Below are positions 42,666-52,615 of a stretch of DNA of 59,555 nt, one piece after another; position 1 is the stretch's first letter; each line of letters starts with the position of its first letter. A model generated the notes under the pieces. That model did not search any database, was not told where the DNA came from, and saw only the letters and a list, made by a program, of their open reading frames with translations. The position numbers were made by a program, and so were the translations under genes. Source of the stretch: Burkholderia sp. H160 (GTDB lineage Bacteria > Pseudomonadota > Gammaproteobacteria > Burkholderiales > Burkholderiaceae); assembly GCA_000173575.1 (NCBI GenBank), contig ABYL01000035.1, positions 1 through 59,555 of the forward strand, given 5' to 3'.

Positions 42666-43988
42666 ATGTCCTACTTCGAACACATTCCCGAGATCCGTTA
42701 TGAAGGCCCGCAATCGGACAACCCGCTTGCGTACCGTCACTACGACAAGAGCAGGAAGGTCCTCGGCAAGACGCTAGAGGAACATCTGCGAATTGCCGTG
42801 TGCTACTGGCATACCTTCGTGTGGCCCGGCGTCGATATCTTCGGTCAGGGCACATTCCGGCGGCCGTGGCAGCAACCCGGCGACGCGATGGAACGGGCGC
42901 TGCAAAAGGCCGACGCCGCGTTCGAATTCTTCTCGAAGCTCGGCACGCCGTACTACACGTTCCACGATACCGATGTCGCGCCCGAAGGCGCGAGCGTGAA
43001 GGAGTACAGCGAGAACTTCCTGCGCGTGTCCGACTACCTCGCGCGCAAGCAGCAGGACACCGGTGTCAAATTGTTGTGGGGCACCGCGAATCTGTTTTCG
43101 CATCCGCGTTACGCTGCCGGCGCTGCGACCAATCCGAATCCGGAGGTTTTCGCCTTTGCCGCGACCCAGGTGCGCCATGCGCTCGACGCGACGCTGCGCC
43201 TCGGCGGCGAGAACTATGTGTTGTGGGGCGGCCGCGAAGGCTACGACACGCTGCTCAACACCGACCTCGTGCGCGAGCGCGAGCAGTTCGCGCGTTTCCT
43301 GCACATGGTGGTCGAGCACAAGCACCAGATCGGCTTCAAGGGTGCGCTGCTGATCGAGCCGAAGCCGCAGGAGCCCACCAAGCATCAATACGATTACGAC
43401 GTCGCGACCGTGCACGGCTTCCTGCTGCAACACGGTCTCGACAAGGAGATTCGCGTCAACATCGAGGCAAATCACGCGACGCTCGCGGGCCACTCGTTCC
43501 ATCACGAGATTGCAACCGCGTTTGCCCTTGGCATTTTCGGCAGCGTCGATGCGAATCGCGGCGATCCGCAAAATGGTTGGGATACCGATCAATTTCCCAA
43601 TAGCGTCGAGGAACTGACGCTGGCCTTCTATGAGATTCTGCGCCACGGCGGCTTCACGAGCGGCGGCATGAACTTCGACGCGAAAGTGCGGCGCCAGAGT
43701 GTCGATGCGGAAGACCTGTTTTACGGCCACATTGGCGCCATCGACAACCTCGCACTCGGACTCGAACGCGCGGCGGTGCTGGTCGAAAACGAGCGTCTCG
43801 ATCAGTTCAAGCAGCAGCGTTACGCGGGCTGGGATGGCGAGTTCGGCCGCAAGATCCTGTCCGGCGACTTTTCGCTCTCGACGCTCGCGTCGGAGACGCT
43901 GGCGCGCGATCTGAATCCGCGGCATGTGAGCGGACAGCAGGAGCACCTGGAAAACATCGTGAATCAGGCGATTTATAGCGGACTTTGA
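42666..43988 (+). CDS. xylA: Xylose isomerase
   Basis: This 440-residue TIM-barrel class II isomerase converts D-xylose to D-xylulose. Active-site motifs are intact: [10 protein letters not shown] with the ring-opening His and Asp, [18 protein letters not shown] with the metal Glu and Lys, [17 protein letters not shown], and [19 protein letters not shown] with the two-metal Asp residues. The length equals E. coli XylA (440). It leads the plus-strand unit xylA-xylF-xylG-xylH, with hairpins after xylA and xylF that probably adjust expression. No xylulokinase (xylB) gene follows. Confidence 0.96.
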   Translation: MSYFEHIPEIRYEGPQSDNPLAYRHYDKSRKVLGKTLEEHLRIAVCYWHTFVWPGVDIFGQGTFRRPWQQPGDAMERALQKADAAFEFFSKLGTPYYTFHDTDVAPEGASVKEYSENFLRVSDYLARKQQDTGVKLLWGTANLFSHPRYAAGAATNPNPEVFAFAATQVRHALDATLRLGGENYVLWGGREGYDTLLNTDLVREREQFARFLHMVVEHKHQIGFKGALLIEPKPQEPTKHQYDYDVATVHGFLLQHGLDKEIRVNIEANHATLAGHSFHHEIATAFALGIFGSVDANRGDPQNGWDTDQFPNSVEELTLAFYEILRHGGFTSGGMNFDAKVRRQSVDAEDLFYGHIGAIDNLALGLERAAVLVENERLDQFKQQRYAGWDGEFGRKILSGDFSLSTLASETLARDLNPRHVSGQQEHLENIVNQAIYSGL

Positions 43989-43996
43989 ATAAAGAT

Positions 43997-44019
43997 CGCG
44001 CGGCCACGTTGACCGCGCG
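43997..44019 (+). other. Intercistronic hairpin xylA-xylF
   Basis: CGCGCGG (43997-44003) pairs with CCGCGCG (44013-44019) around a 9-base loop, just after xylA. Likely an mRNA processing or partial termination signal. Confidence 0.4.
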
Positions 44020-44117
44020 CACCAGCAAGCTGTGGGTTTTCGCTTGTCCGAGTCTGCGGCTCGCAGCGCAGACCGATACACCCGGTATTCCGGATATCAC
44101 TACACAAGGAGACAAAA

Positions 44118-45146
44118 ATGAAGTTCGCAATGCGTCGTAACGTACTGGGTTCGCTGCTGTGCGGAGCGGTACTCGCCAGCCTGTCGCTCGCCGCGCCGCT
44201 CGCGCACGCCAGCAAGGATCATCCGGAAATCGGCTTCTGTATTGACGATCTGCGCGTCGAGCGCTGGTCGCGCGATCGCGACTATTTCGTCGCGGCGGCG
44301 GAAAAACTCGGTGCGAAGGTGTCGGTGCAGTCGGCCGACGCGAGCGAAGAGCGCCAGATCTCGCAGATCGAAAACCTGATCTCGCGCGGCGTCGATGTGA
44401 TCGTGATCGTGCCGTTCAACTCGAAGACGCTTGGCAACGTGGTCGCCGAAGCGAGAAAGGCGGGCATCAAGGTCGTGTCGTATGACCGCCTGATTCTCGA
44501 CGCCGATGTCGACGCCTATATCTCGTTCGACAATGAAAAGGTCGGCGAAATGCAGGCGCAGGGCGTCTACGACGTGCGGCCGAAGGGCAACTACTTCCTG
44601 CTCGGCGGCGCGCCGACCGACAACAACGCGAAGATGCTGCGCCAGGGTCAGCTGAAGGTGCTGCAACCGGCGATCGACAAGGGTGACATCAAGGTCGTCG
44701 GCCAGCAGTGGGTGCCGGAGTGGAGCGCATCGACCGCGCTGCGCATCATGGAAGACGCACTGACCGCGAACAACAACAAGATCGACGCAGTCGTCGCGTC
44801 GAACGACGGCACCGCTGGCGGCGCGATCCAGGCGCTCGCGGCGCAAGGCCTCGCGGGCAAGGTACCTATCTCGGGTCAGGATGCCGACCTCGCGGCTGTG
44901 AAGCGCGTGGCTGCCGGCACGCAGACGATGACCGTCTACAAACCGCTGAAGCTGATCGCGGGCGAAGCGGCGAAGCTGTCGGTCGCGCTGGCGAAGGGTG
45001 ACAAGCCGGCGTTCAACGCGCAGTACGACAACGGCAAGAAGAAGGTCGATACGGTGCTGCTGCAGCCGACCAAGCTGACGAAGGCGAACCTCGACACCGT
45101 CGTGAAGGACGGCTTCTACACGCAAGAGCAACTCGCGAGCAAATAA
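44118..45146 (+). CDS. xylF: D-xylose ABC transporter substrate-binding protein
   Basis: This 342-residue periplasmic binding protein has a signal peptide (RRNVLGSLLCGAVLASLSLA ... AHA, cut before SKDHPEIGF). The family features are IGFCIDDLRVERWSRDRDYF, SYDRLILDADVDAYISFDNE and SNDGTAGGAIQALAAQGLAG. It binds D-xylose with high affinity and delivers it to XylH. AAGGAG lies about 10 bases upstream of the ATG. A perfect 12-bp hairpin follows, as usual after binding-protein genes that need high expression. Confidence 0.95.
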   Translation: MKFAMRRNVLGSLLCGAVLASLSLAAPLAHASKDHPEIGFCIDDLRVERWSRDRDYFVAAAEKLGAKVSVQSADASEERQISQIENLISRGVDVIVIVPFNSKTLGNVVAEARKAGIKVVSYDRLILDADVDAYISFDNEKVGEMQAQGVYDVRPKGNYFLLGGAPTDNNAKMLRQGQLKVLQPAIDKGDIKVVGQQWVPEWSASTALRIMEDALTANNNKIDAVVASNDGTAGGAIQALAAQGLAGKVPISGQDADLAAVKRVAAGTQTMTVYKPLKLIAGEAAKLSVALAKGDKPAFNAQYDNGKKKVDTVLLQPTKLTKANLDTVVKDGFYTQEQLASK

Positions 45147-45172
45147 CACTGAGACGGGTGTGATGTGAACGT

Positions 45173-45204
45173 CACGCTCCCGGGTCATCGCGCCCGGGAG
45201 CGTG
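45173..45204 (+). other. Perfect hairpin xylF-xylG
   Basis: CACGCTCCCGGG (45173-45184) pairs perfectly with CCCGGGAGCGTG (45193-45204) around an 8-base loop, with no T-run. It lies 27 bases past xylF and 38 bases before xylG. Such structures protect the upstream message and reduce downstream expression, giving an excess of binding protein; that role is inferred. Confidence 0.6.
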
Positions 45205-45241
45205 CTCGACCATCGGCCCAACTTGCAGCGAGGCATAGCGA

Positions 45242-46801
45242 ATGACGCAACCTCTTCTGACGATGCGCGGCATCGTCAAAGCTTTTTCGGGCGTGAAGGC
45301 GCTCGACGGCATCGATCTGAGCGTATCGCCGGGCGAATGCGTGGGCCTGTGCGGCGAGAACGGCGCGGGCAAATCGACGCTGATGAAGGTACTGTCCGGC
45401 GTGTATCCGCACGGTACCTGGGATGGCGAAATAACCTGGGAAGGCGAGACGCTGAAGGCCGCGAGCGTACGCGACACCGAACGCGCGGGCATCATCATCA
45501 TCCACCAGGAACTGATGCTCGTGCCGGAGCTGTCGGTCGCGGAAAACATCTTTCTCGGCAACGAAATCACGCTGCCGGGCGGCCGCATGAATTACGCGGC
45601 GATGTATCAGCGCGCCGACGAACTGCTGCGCGAACTCGGCATCAGCGGCATCAACGCGGCGCAGCCGGTGATGAACTATGGCGGCGGCCATCAGCAACTG
45701 ATCGAAATCGCGAAGGCGCTGAACAAGCGCGCGAAGCTGCTGATTCTGGACGAACCGTCGTCGTCGCTGACCGCCTCCGAAATCGCGATTCTGCTCGACA
45801 TCGTGCGCGATCTGAAGCGGCGCGGCATTGCGTGCGTGTACATCTCGCATAAGCTCGACGAAGTCGCGGCCGTTTGCGACACGATCAGCGTGATTCGCGA
45901 CGGCCGCCATGTCGCGACCGAACCGATGCGCGCGCTGACCACCGACCGCATCATCTCGCTGATGGTCGGCCGTGAGATCAAGAATCTGTTTCCGCGCGAG
46001 CCGCATCCGATCGGCGACGTGATCTTCGAAGCCCGCAACGTCACCTGTTTCGACGTGACGAATCCGCGCCGCAAACGTGTGGACGACGTGTCGTTCTCGT
46101 TGCGACGGGGCGAAATTCTCGGCGTCGCGGGGCTCGTCGGCGCAGGCCGCACCGAGCTGATGCAGGCGATCTTCGGCGCGTATCCGGGCATCAGCGAGGC
46201 GAGCGTCGTGCTCGACGGCAAGCCGCTGAAGATTCGCGCGCCGATCGACGCGATTCGCGTCGGTATCGCGATGGTGCCCGAGGACCGCAAACGCCACGGC
46301 ATCGTGCCGGGCCTGAGCGTCGGCCATAACATCACGCTTGCTGTCTTGCAGCGCTTCGCGTCGGGCGGACGTATCGATTCCGCAGCGGAGCTCGACACGA
46401 TTCATACGGAAATGAAGCGGCTCTCGGTGCGCGCCGCGAATCCGATGCTATCGATTGCCAGTCTGTCGGGCGGCAATCAGCAGAAGGCCGTGCTCACGCG
46501 CATGCTGCTGACCAATCCGACGGTGCTGATCCTCGACGAACCGACGCGCGGCGTCGACGTCGGCGCGAAATACGAAATCTACAAGCTGATCTTTCAGCTG
46601 GCGCAGCGCGGCATGTCGATCGTGATGGTGTCGTCCGAATTGCCGGAAGTGCTCGGTATCAGCGACCGTGTGCTCGTGATCGGCGAGGGCGAGTTGCGCG
46701 GCGACTTCGTCAACGACGGTCTCACGCAGGAAGACATCCTCGGCGCGGCGATCCGCCCTGTGCATCTATCTTCGAACCCAACCGTAGCGAGTGCCGCATG
46801 A
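45242..46801 (+). CDS. xylG: D-xylose ABC transporter ATP-binding protein
   Basis: This 519-residue double ATPase has two ABC cassettes in tandem, as in all sugar importers of the CUT2 group. The first has Walker [10 protein letters not shown] (residues 38-46), signature-region [15 protein letters not shown] and Walker [13 protein letters not shown]. The second has the degenerate Walker [10 protein letters not shown], signature [15 protein letters not shown] and Walker [13 protein letters not shown]. It overlaps the xylH start by 4 bases (ATGA), implying coupling. Confidence 0.95.
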   Translation: MTQPLLTMRGIVKAFSGVKALDGIDLSVSPGECVGLCGENGAGKSTLMKVLSGVYPHGTWDGEITWEGETLKAASVRDTERAGIIIIHQELMLVPELSVAENIFLGNEITLPGGRMNYAAMYQRADELLRELGISGINAAQPVMNYGGGHQQLIEIAKALNKRAKLLILDEPSSSLTASEIAILLDIVRDLKRRGIACVYISHKLDEVAAVCDTISVIRDGRHVATEPMRALTTDRIISLMVGREIKNLFPREPHPIGDVIFEARNVTCFDVTNPRRKRVDDVSFSLRRGEILGVAGLVGAGRTELMQAIFGAYPGISEASVVLDGKPLKIRAPIDAIRVGIAMVPEDRKRHGIVPGLSVGHNITLAVLQRFASGGRIDSAAELDTIHTEMKRLSVRAANPMLSIASLSGGNQQKAVLTRMLLTNPTVLILDEPTRGVDVGAKYEIYKLIFQLAQRGMSIVMVSSELPEVLGISDRVLVIGEGELRGDFVNDGLTQEDILGAAIRPVHLSSNPTVASAA

Positions 46802-47997
46802 CTCCCGAAGTAACTTCCCAACGCACCGACAATACCGCGCCGCGAGGCGCATTCGGCGGCACGCAACGGATCCAGCAACTGTTTGCGCGCTACAAGATTC
46901 TCGCGCTGCTGATCGCCGTCGCCGTGATTTGGATTTTCTTTTCAGCGCTCACGCACGGCGCGTTCGTCACGCCGCGCAATCTGTCGAATCTGCTGCGCCA
47001 GATGTCGATTACCGGCATGCTCGCGTGCGGCATGGTGTTCGTGATCATCGCCGGTGAAATCGATCTGTCGGTCGGTTCGCTGCTTGGATTGCTCGGCGGC
47101 GTCGCGGCGATTCTCGACGTGAACCGGCACTGGCCGATTGGCGCAACGATAGCGGTCGTGTTGCTGCTCGGCATCGCGTTCGGCGTGTTCAACGGCTGGT
47201 GGTCGACGTATCGGCGTGTGCCTTCGTTCATCGTCGGGCTCGGCGGCATGCTCGCGTATCGCGGCATTCTGCTCGGCATTACAGGTGGATCGACGATCGC
47301 GCCGGTGTCGGACAGCTTCGTGTTCGTCGGCCAGGGTTATCTGCCGCGGCTCGCCGGTGACACGCTCGCCGTCGTGCTGTTCCTGCTGCTGGCCTTCCTG
47401 ACGATCCGCCAGCGCGCGAACCGGCAGCGTTATCAGCTGCGCGTCGTGTCGCTCTGGCAGGACGTCGCGAAGGTGATCGGCGCGGGCGCGATTCTCGCCG
47501 GCTTCGTCGCGATGCTCGACAACTACGGCGGCATTCCGGTGCCGGTGTTGCTGCTGCTCGCGCTGCTCGGCATCTTTACGTGGATCGCGACGCAGACCGT
47601 GTTCGGACGCCGCATCTACGCAGTCGGTTCGAACCTCGAAGCGACACGGCTGTCGGGCGTCAACACCGACCGCGTGAAGCTCGCGATCTTCGCGCTGATG
47701 GGGCTGATGTGCGCGTTCGCCGGCATCGTCAACACCGCGCGGCTCGCGGCCGGCTCGCCGTCGGCGGGCTCGATGGGCGAACTCGACGCGATCGCCGCGT
47801 GCTTTATCGGCGGCACGTCGATGCGTGGCGGCTCGGGCACCGTGTACGGCGCGCTCATTGGCGCGCTCGTGATGGCGAGTCTCGACAACGGTATGTCGAT
47901 GCTCGACGTCGACGCCTACTGGCAGATGATCGTGAAGGGCGGCATCCTCGTGCTGGCCGTGTGGATCGATGTGGTGTCGGGTTCGAACCGCCGTTGA
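46798..47997 (+). CDS. xylH: D-xylose ABC transporter permease
   Basis: This 399-residue inner-membrane permease of the BPD_transp_2 (CUT2) type has about ten hydrophobic segments. The conserved loops [34 protein letters not shown] and the EAA-like [17 protein letters not shown]-type segment are present, with [20 protein letters not shown] near the C-terminus. It overlaps xylG and ends the operon before a large hairpin. XylFGH together import D-xylose using ATP. Confidence 0.95.
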   Translation: MTPEVTSQRTDNTAPRGAFGGTQRIQQLFARYKILALLIAVAVIWIFFSALTHGAFVTPRNLSNLLRQMSITGMLACGMVFVIIAGEIDLSVGSLLGLLGGVAAILDVNRHWPIGATIAVVLLLGIAFGVFNGWWSTYRRVPSFIVGLGGMLAYRGILLGITGGSTIAPVSDSFVFVGQGYLPRLAGDTLAVVLFLLLAFLTIRQRANRQRYQLRVVSLWQDVAKVIGAGAILAGFVAMLDNYGGIPVPVLLLLALLGIFTWIATQTVFGRRIYAVGSNLEATRLSGVNTDRVKLAIFALMGLMCAFAGIVNTARLAAGSPSAGSMGELDAIAACFIGGTSMRGGSGTVYGALIGALVMASLDNGMSMLDVDAYWQMIVKGGILVLAVWIDVVSGSNRR

Positions 47998-48030
47998 TCC
48001 GATCGCCTGATCGATTCAGGCGCAAGGTTC

Positions 48031-48066
48031 GCGGTGTGCCGGCGGTGGCTTGCGCCGGCACACCGC
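48031..48066 (+). terminator. Large perfect hairpin after xylH, no U-tract
   Basis: GCGGTGTGCCGGCG (48031-48044) pairs perfectly with CGCCGGCACACCGC (48053-48066), 14 bp with an 8-base loop, starting 34 bases after xylH. No T-run follows. Position suggests the end of the xyl transcript. Confidence 0.55.
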
Positions 48067-48277
48067 TATTCGCGCGATTGCAGTTAATGAAGCGCCCCAC
48101 GACTTTTCCCCGCCGCTTTCGATCCCCGCCTTTCCATGCCGCGCGGCCCCTTGGGCTGCGCGCGCGCATTTAAGTCTCACGCTGGCCGATCCGTCTTATT
48201 ACTATTCGCAGAAAAAGACGGGTGCATCGGAGCTGTCGCCGTATTCCTACCATCGAGCCAGCCGGGCGAGCCATGCC

Positions 48278-50548
48278 ATGTTGACGCGCAGAACCTTCCT
48301 GCTTGGCGGCGCAAGCGCGCTGGGCGGGCTACTGGTCGGCTGGGCCGTGCTGCCGCCGCGGCAACGCCTCACAACCTCGACGCCGCTGCCGACGCAAGGC
48401 TCGCAGGTCGCGCTGAACGGCTGGGTCAAGATCGACGCCGACAACCGCGTGACGATCATGATGCCGAGGGCCGAAATGGGCCAGGGCATCCATACGGGAC
48501 TGGCGATGCTGCTCGCCGAGGAGCTCGACGCCGACTGGGCGCAGGTGCGGGTCGAAGAGGCGCCGATCGACCGGATCTACAACGCGGTGCAGGCCATCGT
48601 CGACGATCTGCCGTTTCGCCCCGACGACGACAGCTATGTCAGGCAAGGCACCGTGTGGATCACGCGCAAGGTGGTGCGTGAGGTCGGTACGATGATGACG
48701 GGCGGCTCGTCGAGCATGAACGATCTGTGGACGCCGATGCGCGAGGCCGGCGCATCGGCGCGCGTGATGCTGATCAATGCGGCGGCCGAACACTGGGATG
48801 TGCCGGTCGGCGAATGCCGCGCGGAAAAGGGCTATGTGCTGCATCCATGGGGGCACAAGGCAACGTTTGGCGAGCTGTCGGCGATGGCCGCGCGACAGCC
48901 GTTGCCGCGCAGCGTCGTCCTGAAGCAGCCCGCTGACTTCAAGCTGATCGGCCAGCCCGTTCGGCGGATCGAAGCCGCGTCGAAAATCGACGGCGTGGCG
49001 CGCTTTGGGATCGACGTGCTACCCAACGGTCTACTGTACGCGAGCGTCGTGATGTGTCCGACGCTCGGCGGCAGGGTTGCGCATTTCGACGCGACGCCCG
49101 CGCAGAAAATGCCGGGCTTCATCAAGGCGCTTGCCGTGCCGCCGTTTGCGGGCGGCACTGGCGGAGTGGCCGTGATCGCGGACAACGCGTTTCGCGCGAT
49201 CAACGCGGTTGAGGCGATCGACGTCACCTGGCACGACGGCGCGGCCGCGAAGCTGTCGAGCGTGGAGGTGGACCGCCATCTCGTCGAGGCGCTCGACGAT
49301 AGCGACGGGCACGAGTATTACCGCATCGGCAACGTCGACAACGCGATGAGTCGCGCGGCACGCACGATCAGTGCGGAGTATCACGTGCCGTATCTCGCGC
49401 ATGGCGCGGTCGAGCCGTTGAACTGCACGGTGCAGTTCGCGGACGGCGCGGCGACCGTGTGGGTGTCGACGCAAATGCCGGGGCTGGCCCGGCAGCATGC
49501 GGCGAACGCGCTCGGCATCGACGCCGATCTCGTCGATGTCCAGACGCAGTTGGTGGGCGGGGCGTTCGGGCGGCGCCTCGAACTTGATTTCGTCGCGCAG
49601 GCCGCGGCGATCGCGCGCGAGGCCGACGGCCGTCCGGTGCAAACGATCTGGTCGCGCGCGCAGGACTTCACGCACGATTTCTACCGGCCTGCGTGCGTGG
49701 CGTGGCTTCAGGCCGGCTTCGACGAGCACGGCAAGCTGGTCGCGTGGCACGCGAAGTCGGCGGGGCAGGCGATCGTGCCGGAAGCGCTCGCGCGTTACTA
49801 CGGCGTGCCGCACATCCCGATCGACAAGACCACCTGCGAAGGCGCGTACGATCAACCGTACGAGTGGCCGGCCGCGCGCGTGTCCCACAAGATCGTCGAG
49901 TTGCCGGTGCCGGTCGGCTTCTGGCGCTCGGTCGGCCATTCGCATCAGGCGTTCTTCACCGAGAGCTTCACCGATGAAGCCGCGGCTGCGGCCGGTCAGG
50001 ACCCGATCGCGTTTCGCGCGATGCTGCTCGCGCAGCATCCGCGTCATTTGGCGGTTCTCAAGCGTGTCGAGGCAATGTCGGATTGGGGCCGTCCGCTCAA
50101 GCCGGCGCCCGATGGCGCGCGCTGCGCGCGTGGCGTTGCGTTACACGAGGCGTTCGGCAGCGTCGTCGCACAGGTGGCGGAGGTGTCGATCGGGGCGGAC
50201 CGGCAGATTCGCGTGCATCGCGTGGTGTGCGTGATCGATTGCGGCTTGCCGGTGAATCCGAATCTGATCCGTCAGCAGATGGAAGGCGGCATCGTGTTTG
50301 GGCTGTCGAGCGCTTTGCAGAACGAGATCACGATCGTCAACGGCCAGGTGCAGCAGAAGAACTTCGTGAACTTTCCAGTCGTGCGGATGAACATGTGCCC
50401 GGCGATCGAAGTCGACATCATGCCGAGCCAGCTACATCCGCAAGGTGTCGGCGAACCGGGCGTGCCGCCGGTCGCGCCGGCGGTGGGCAATGCGGTGTTC
50501 ACACTGACGGGGCAGCGATTGCGCACGCTGCCGTTGCGGCTTGGGTGA
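48278..50548 (+). CDS. Molybdopterin-binding aldehyde/N-heterocycle hydroxylase large subunit (IorB-like)
   Basis: This 756-residue large subunit of the xanthine dehydrogenase family (isoquinoline 1-oxidoreductase beta type) has a Tat signal (MLTRRTFLLGGASALGG). It contains the molybdenum cofactor-binding repeats (PRAEMGQGIHTGLAMLLAEE, GGAFGRRLELDFVAQAA, GGSSSMNDLW) and the active-site Glu in GVGEPGVPPVAPAVGNAVF. It pairs with the following 2Fe-2S subunit; the complex hydroxylates an aldehyde or N-heteroaromatic ring in the periplasm with water. The start at 48278 is set by the Tat motif and GGGCGAG upstream. A cytochrome c partner and XdhC-type insertion factor are not nearby. Confidence 0.9.
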   Translation: MLTRRTFLLGGASALGGLLVGWAVLPPRQRLTTSTPLPTQGSQVALNGWVKIDADNRVTIMMPRAEMGQGIHTGLAMLLAEELDADWAQVRVEEAPIDRIYNAVQAIVDDLPFRPDDDSYVRQGTVWITRKVVREVGTMMTGGSSSMNDLWTPMREAGASARVMLINAAAEHWDVPVGECRAEKGYVLHPWGHKATFGELSAMAARQPLPRSVVLKQPADFKLIGQPVRRIEAASKIDGVARFGIDVLPNGLLYASVVMCPTLGGRVAHFDATPAQKMPGFIKALAVPPFAGGTGGVAVIADNAFRAINAVEAIDVTWHDGAAAKLSSVEVDRHLVEALDDSDGHEYYRIGNVDNAMSRAARTISAEYHVPYLAHGAVEPLNCTVQFADGAATVWVSTQMPGLARQHAANALGIDADLVDVQTQLVGGAFGRRLELDFVAQAAAIAREADGRPVQTIWSRAQDFTHDFYRPACVAWLQAGFDEHGKLVAWHAKSAGQAIVPEALARYYGVPHIPIDKTTCEGAYDQPYEWPAARVSHKIVELPVPVGFWRSVGHSHQAFFTESFTDEAAAAAGQDPIAFRAMLLAQHPRHLAVLKRVEAMSDWGRPLKPAPDGARCARGVALHEAFGSVVAQVAEVSIGADRQIRVHRVVCVIDCGLPVNPNLIRQQMEGGIVFGLSSALQNEITIVNGQVQQKNFVNFPVVRMNMCPAIEVDIMPSQLHPQGVGEPGVPPVAPAVGNAVFTLTGQRLRTLPLRLG

Positions 50549-50569
50549 TCGGCGACTCAGGAGGCAAGC

Positions 50570-51031
50570 ATGGCAGTACTGAATATCAACGGAAGCAAGG
50601 TTCAGGTCGATGCCGATCCGGACATGCCACTGCTCTGGGTGCTGCGCTGCGATCTCGGCATGACCGGCACGAAGTTCGGCTGTGGAGTCGGCATCTGCGG
50701 CGCGTGCACGATCAATCTCGATGACGTCGCGTGCTTCGCGTGTCAGACGCCGATGTCGAGCCTGCATACGCAGAAGATCACGACGATCGAGGGTTTGCAG
50801 GGACGCGAAGCGCAGGCGCTGAAGGCCGCGTGGATCGAACTCGACGTGGTGCAGTGTGGCTATTGCCAGAGCGCGCAATTGATGGCGGCTTGCGCATTGC
50901 TGAAGCGCAAGCCTGATCCGACCGATGCCGACATCGATGCGGCGATGTCGCTGGTGGTGTGCCGCTGTGGCACGTACCCGCGGGTGCGGGCGGCGATCCA
51001 TCTGGCGGCGGCGAAGGGGCGCAAGGGCTAG
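50570..51031 (+). CDS. (2Fe-2S)-binding small subunit (IorA-like)
   Basis: This 153-residue electron-transfer subunit of the molybdenum hydroxylase carries two [2Fe-2S] clusters: plant-type CGVGICGAC with a distal Cys, and the family-specific CGYCQSAQ ... CRCGTYPRV. It lacks its own signal peptide and probably travels with the Tat-tagged large subunit. AGGAGG lies about 8 bases upstream. The order here is large then small subunit, the reverse of the usual iorA-iorB order. The stop is 15 bases from the convergent efflux gene. Confidence 0.92.
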   Translation: MAVLNINGSKVQVDADPDMPLLWVLRCDLGMTGTKFGCGVGICGACTINLDDVACFACQTPMSSLHTQKITTIEGLQGREAQALKAAWIELDVVQCGYCQSAQLMAACALLKRKPDPTDADIDAAMSLVVCRCGTYPRVRAAIHLAAAKGRKG

Positions 51032-51046
51032 TCAACGCTCGAGTAG

Positions 51047-52615
51047 TCAGGGCGATTTGGCCTTCGCGGCTGTCGACGCTCCCGCCTTCGCTGACGTCCT
51101 GGCCGCGACAGGGGTGGCCTTCAGCTGCGGCGGCGTTTCGCCCGGCGTGCTCTGACCACCGACCTCCCACCCGCCGCCAAGCGACAGGAACAGATTGACC
51201 TGATCGACCGCCACCTGGCCCTCCGCCGCCGCAAGCTGCGACTTCGCGGCCGTCAGCGTGCGCGTCGCGTCGAGATCGGAGATGAACGACTCGCGCCCGG
51301 CGCGATACAGCCGGTGCGTTTCATCCGCCGATTTCGCCGCTGATTGCAGCGCCGCGCGCAGCGATTCCGCGCGCGCGTAGTCGTACGTGTAGGTCGCGAG
51401 GCTGGTCTCGGTTTCGCGCAGCGCGGTCAGCACCACGCCGTCGAAGTGCGCGAGCGCGACCTGGCTCGACGCTTCGGCTTCGTGCACCCGCTGGCGCGCG
51501 CCGTTGGTCGGGAAGGTCCAGCTGATCAGCGGACCGAAGGCCCAACGCGCCGTCGGCGAGGTGGGAATGTCCTCGAGAATGCCGGTGAAGCCCGCTGACG
51601 CGCCGATGCTGATGCTCGGATAGAGCGCCCCGGTCGCGACGCCGATGCGCGCCGTCGACGCCGCGAGCTGACGCTCGGCTTCGTGCACGTCCGGGCGGCG
51701 CCGGAGCAGCGCGGCGCCGTCACCGATCGGAATCGGCTGGCGGATTTGCGGCAGCCGGTCGCACGCGAGCACGGCCGGGGGCAGTTGAGACGGCGACTGC
51801 GCGAGCAGCATCGCGAGGCGGTATTGCGCGATCTTGCGGCGCGCGGTGTAGCGTGGAATGTCGGCCCGCAGATTCTCGATCTGGGTCTGGCCGCTCGTGA
51901 CGGCGGTCTGGTTGCCGCGGCCCGCGTCGCGCAGACGACGCGACAGGTCCACGCGCTCCTTCTGCAACGCGAGCGATTGCTCCGCGATGCGCAGCTCCTC
52001 GGCTGCCGAGCATTGCTCGACGTACGAGCGCACCACATCCGCCACGACGGTGATGCGCGCAAGGTCGCCCGCGGCTTCAACGGCCTCGGTGTCCGCCGCT
52101 GCCGCTTCTACGCCGCGGCGCAGCTTGCCGAACAGATCGATTTCGTACGAGACGTTGATGCCCATGTCGCCCAGGTTGGCGACCGGCAGTTTCTCGGTGA
52201 GCAGGAATTGCTCGGCCGATTCCTGCGCGCGCTCGATCGACACCGACGCGTCGCCCGAGAAGCCGCCCTGTGCCTGCGCAATGCTGAGTGCTTCGCGCGA
52301 GCGCGCAAGATTCGCGGCCGCGACGCGCAGGTCGGTATTCGATTTCAGTGCCTGGTCGACCAGACCATTCAGCACCGGATCGTCGTACAGCTTCCACCAG
52401 ACGGTCGGCACATTGAGGGTCGACGTCAGCCTGGGATCGGCGCCCTCGATCGGTCCATTCGCGTGCGGCGCATTGACGAGCGCCTGTTTCGGCAGGGTGT
52501 AGTTCGGGCCGACGTTGATGCAGCCGTTCAGCGCGACGGTGAGCGGCAATAACGGCAGCAGTGGCAGCAGCGGCAAGCGCGGCCCCAGCGAAGACAAGGT
52601 ACGCACGAACTTCAT
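51047..52615 (-). CDS. Outer-membrane efflux lipoprotein (NodT/OprM family)
   Basis: This 522-residue TolC-like outer-membrane channel has a lipoprotein signal (LPLTVALNGC, Cys about residue 32) after an LPLLPLLPLLP-rich stretch. The OEP repeats (LYDDPVLNGLVDQALKSNTDLRVAAANLARSRE and RRPDVHEAERQLAASTARIGVA) are present. The C-terminal 50 residues are Ala/Lys/Thr-rich and non-conserved. It overlaps the upstream hlyD-type gene by 4 bases and completes a tripartite pump with the FUSC protein and the adaptor. Confidence 0.92.
   Translation of the reverse strand: MKFVRTLSSLGPRLPLLPLLPLLPLTVALNGCINVGPNYTLPKQALVNAPHANGPIEGADPRLTSTLNVPTVWWKLYDDPVLNGLVDQALKSNTDLRVAAANLARSREALSIAQAQGGFSGDASVSIERAQESAEQFLLTEKLPVANLGDMGINVSYEIDLFGKLRRGVEAAAADTEAVEAAGDLARITVVADVVRSYVEQCSAAEELRIAEQSLALQKERVDLSRRLRDAGRGNQTAVTSGQTQIENLRADIPRYTARRKIAQYRLAMLLAQSPSQLPPAVLACDRLPQIRQPIPIGDGAALLRRRPDVHEAERQLAASTARIGVATGALYPSISIGASAGFTGILEDIPTSPTARWAFGPLISWTFPTNGARQRVHEAEASSQVALAHFDGVVLTALRETETSLATYTYDYARAESLRAALQSAAKSADETHRLYRAGRESFISDLDATRTLTAAKSQLAAAEGQVAVDQVNLFLSLGGGWEVGGQSTPGETPPQLKATPVAARTSAKAGASTAAKAKSP

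Noticed and set aside
42423-42740. 105-residue minus-strand frame across the xylR-xylA gap
   Set aside because: It overlaps the divergent control region and the xylA start, with no ribosome site or family resemblance.
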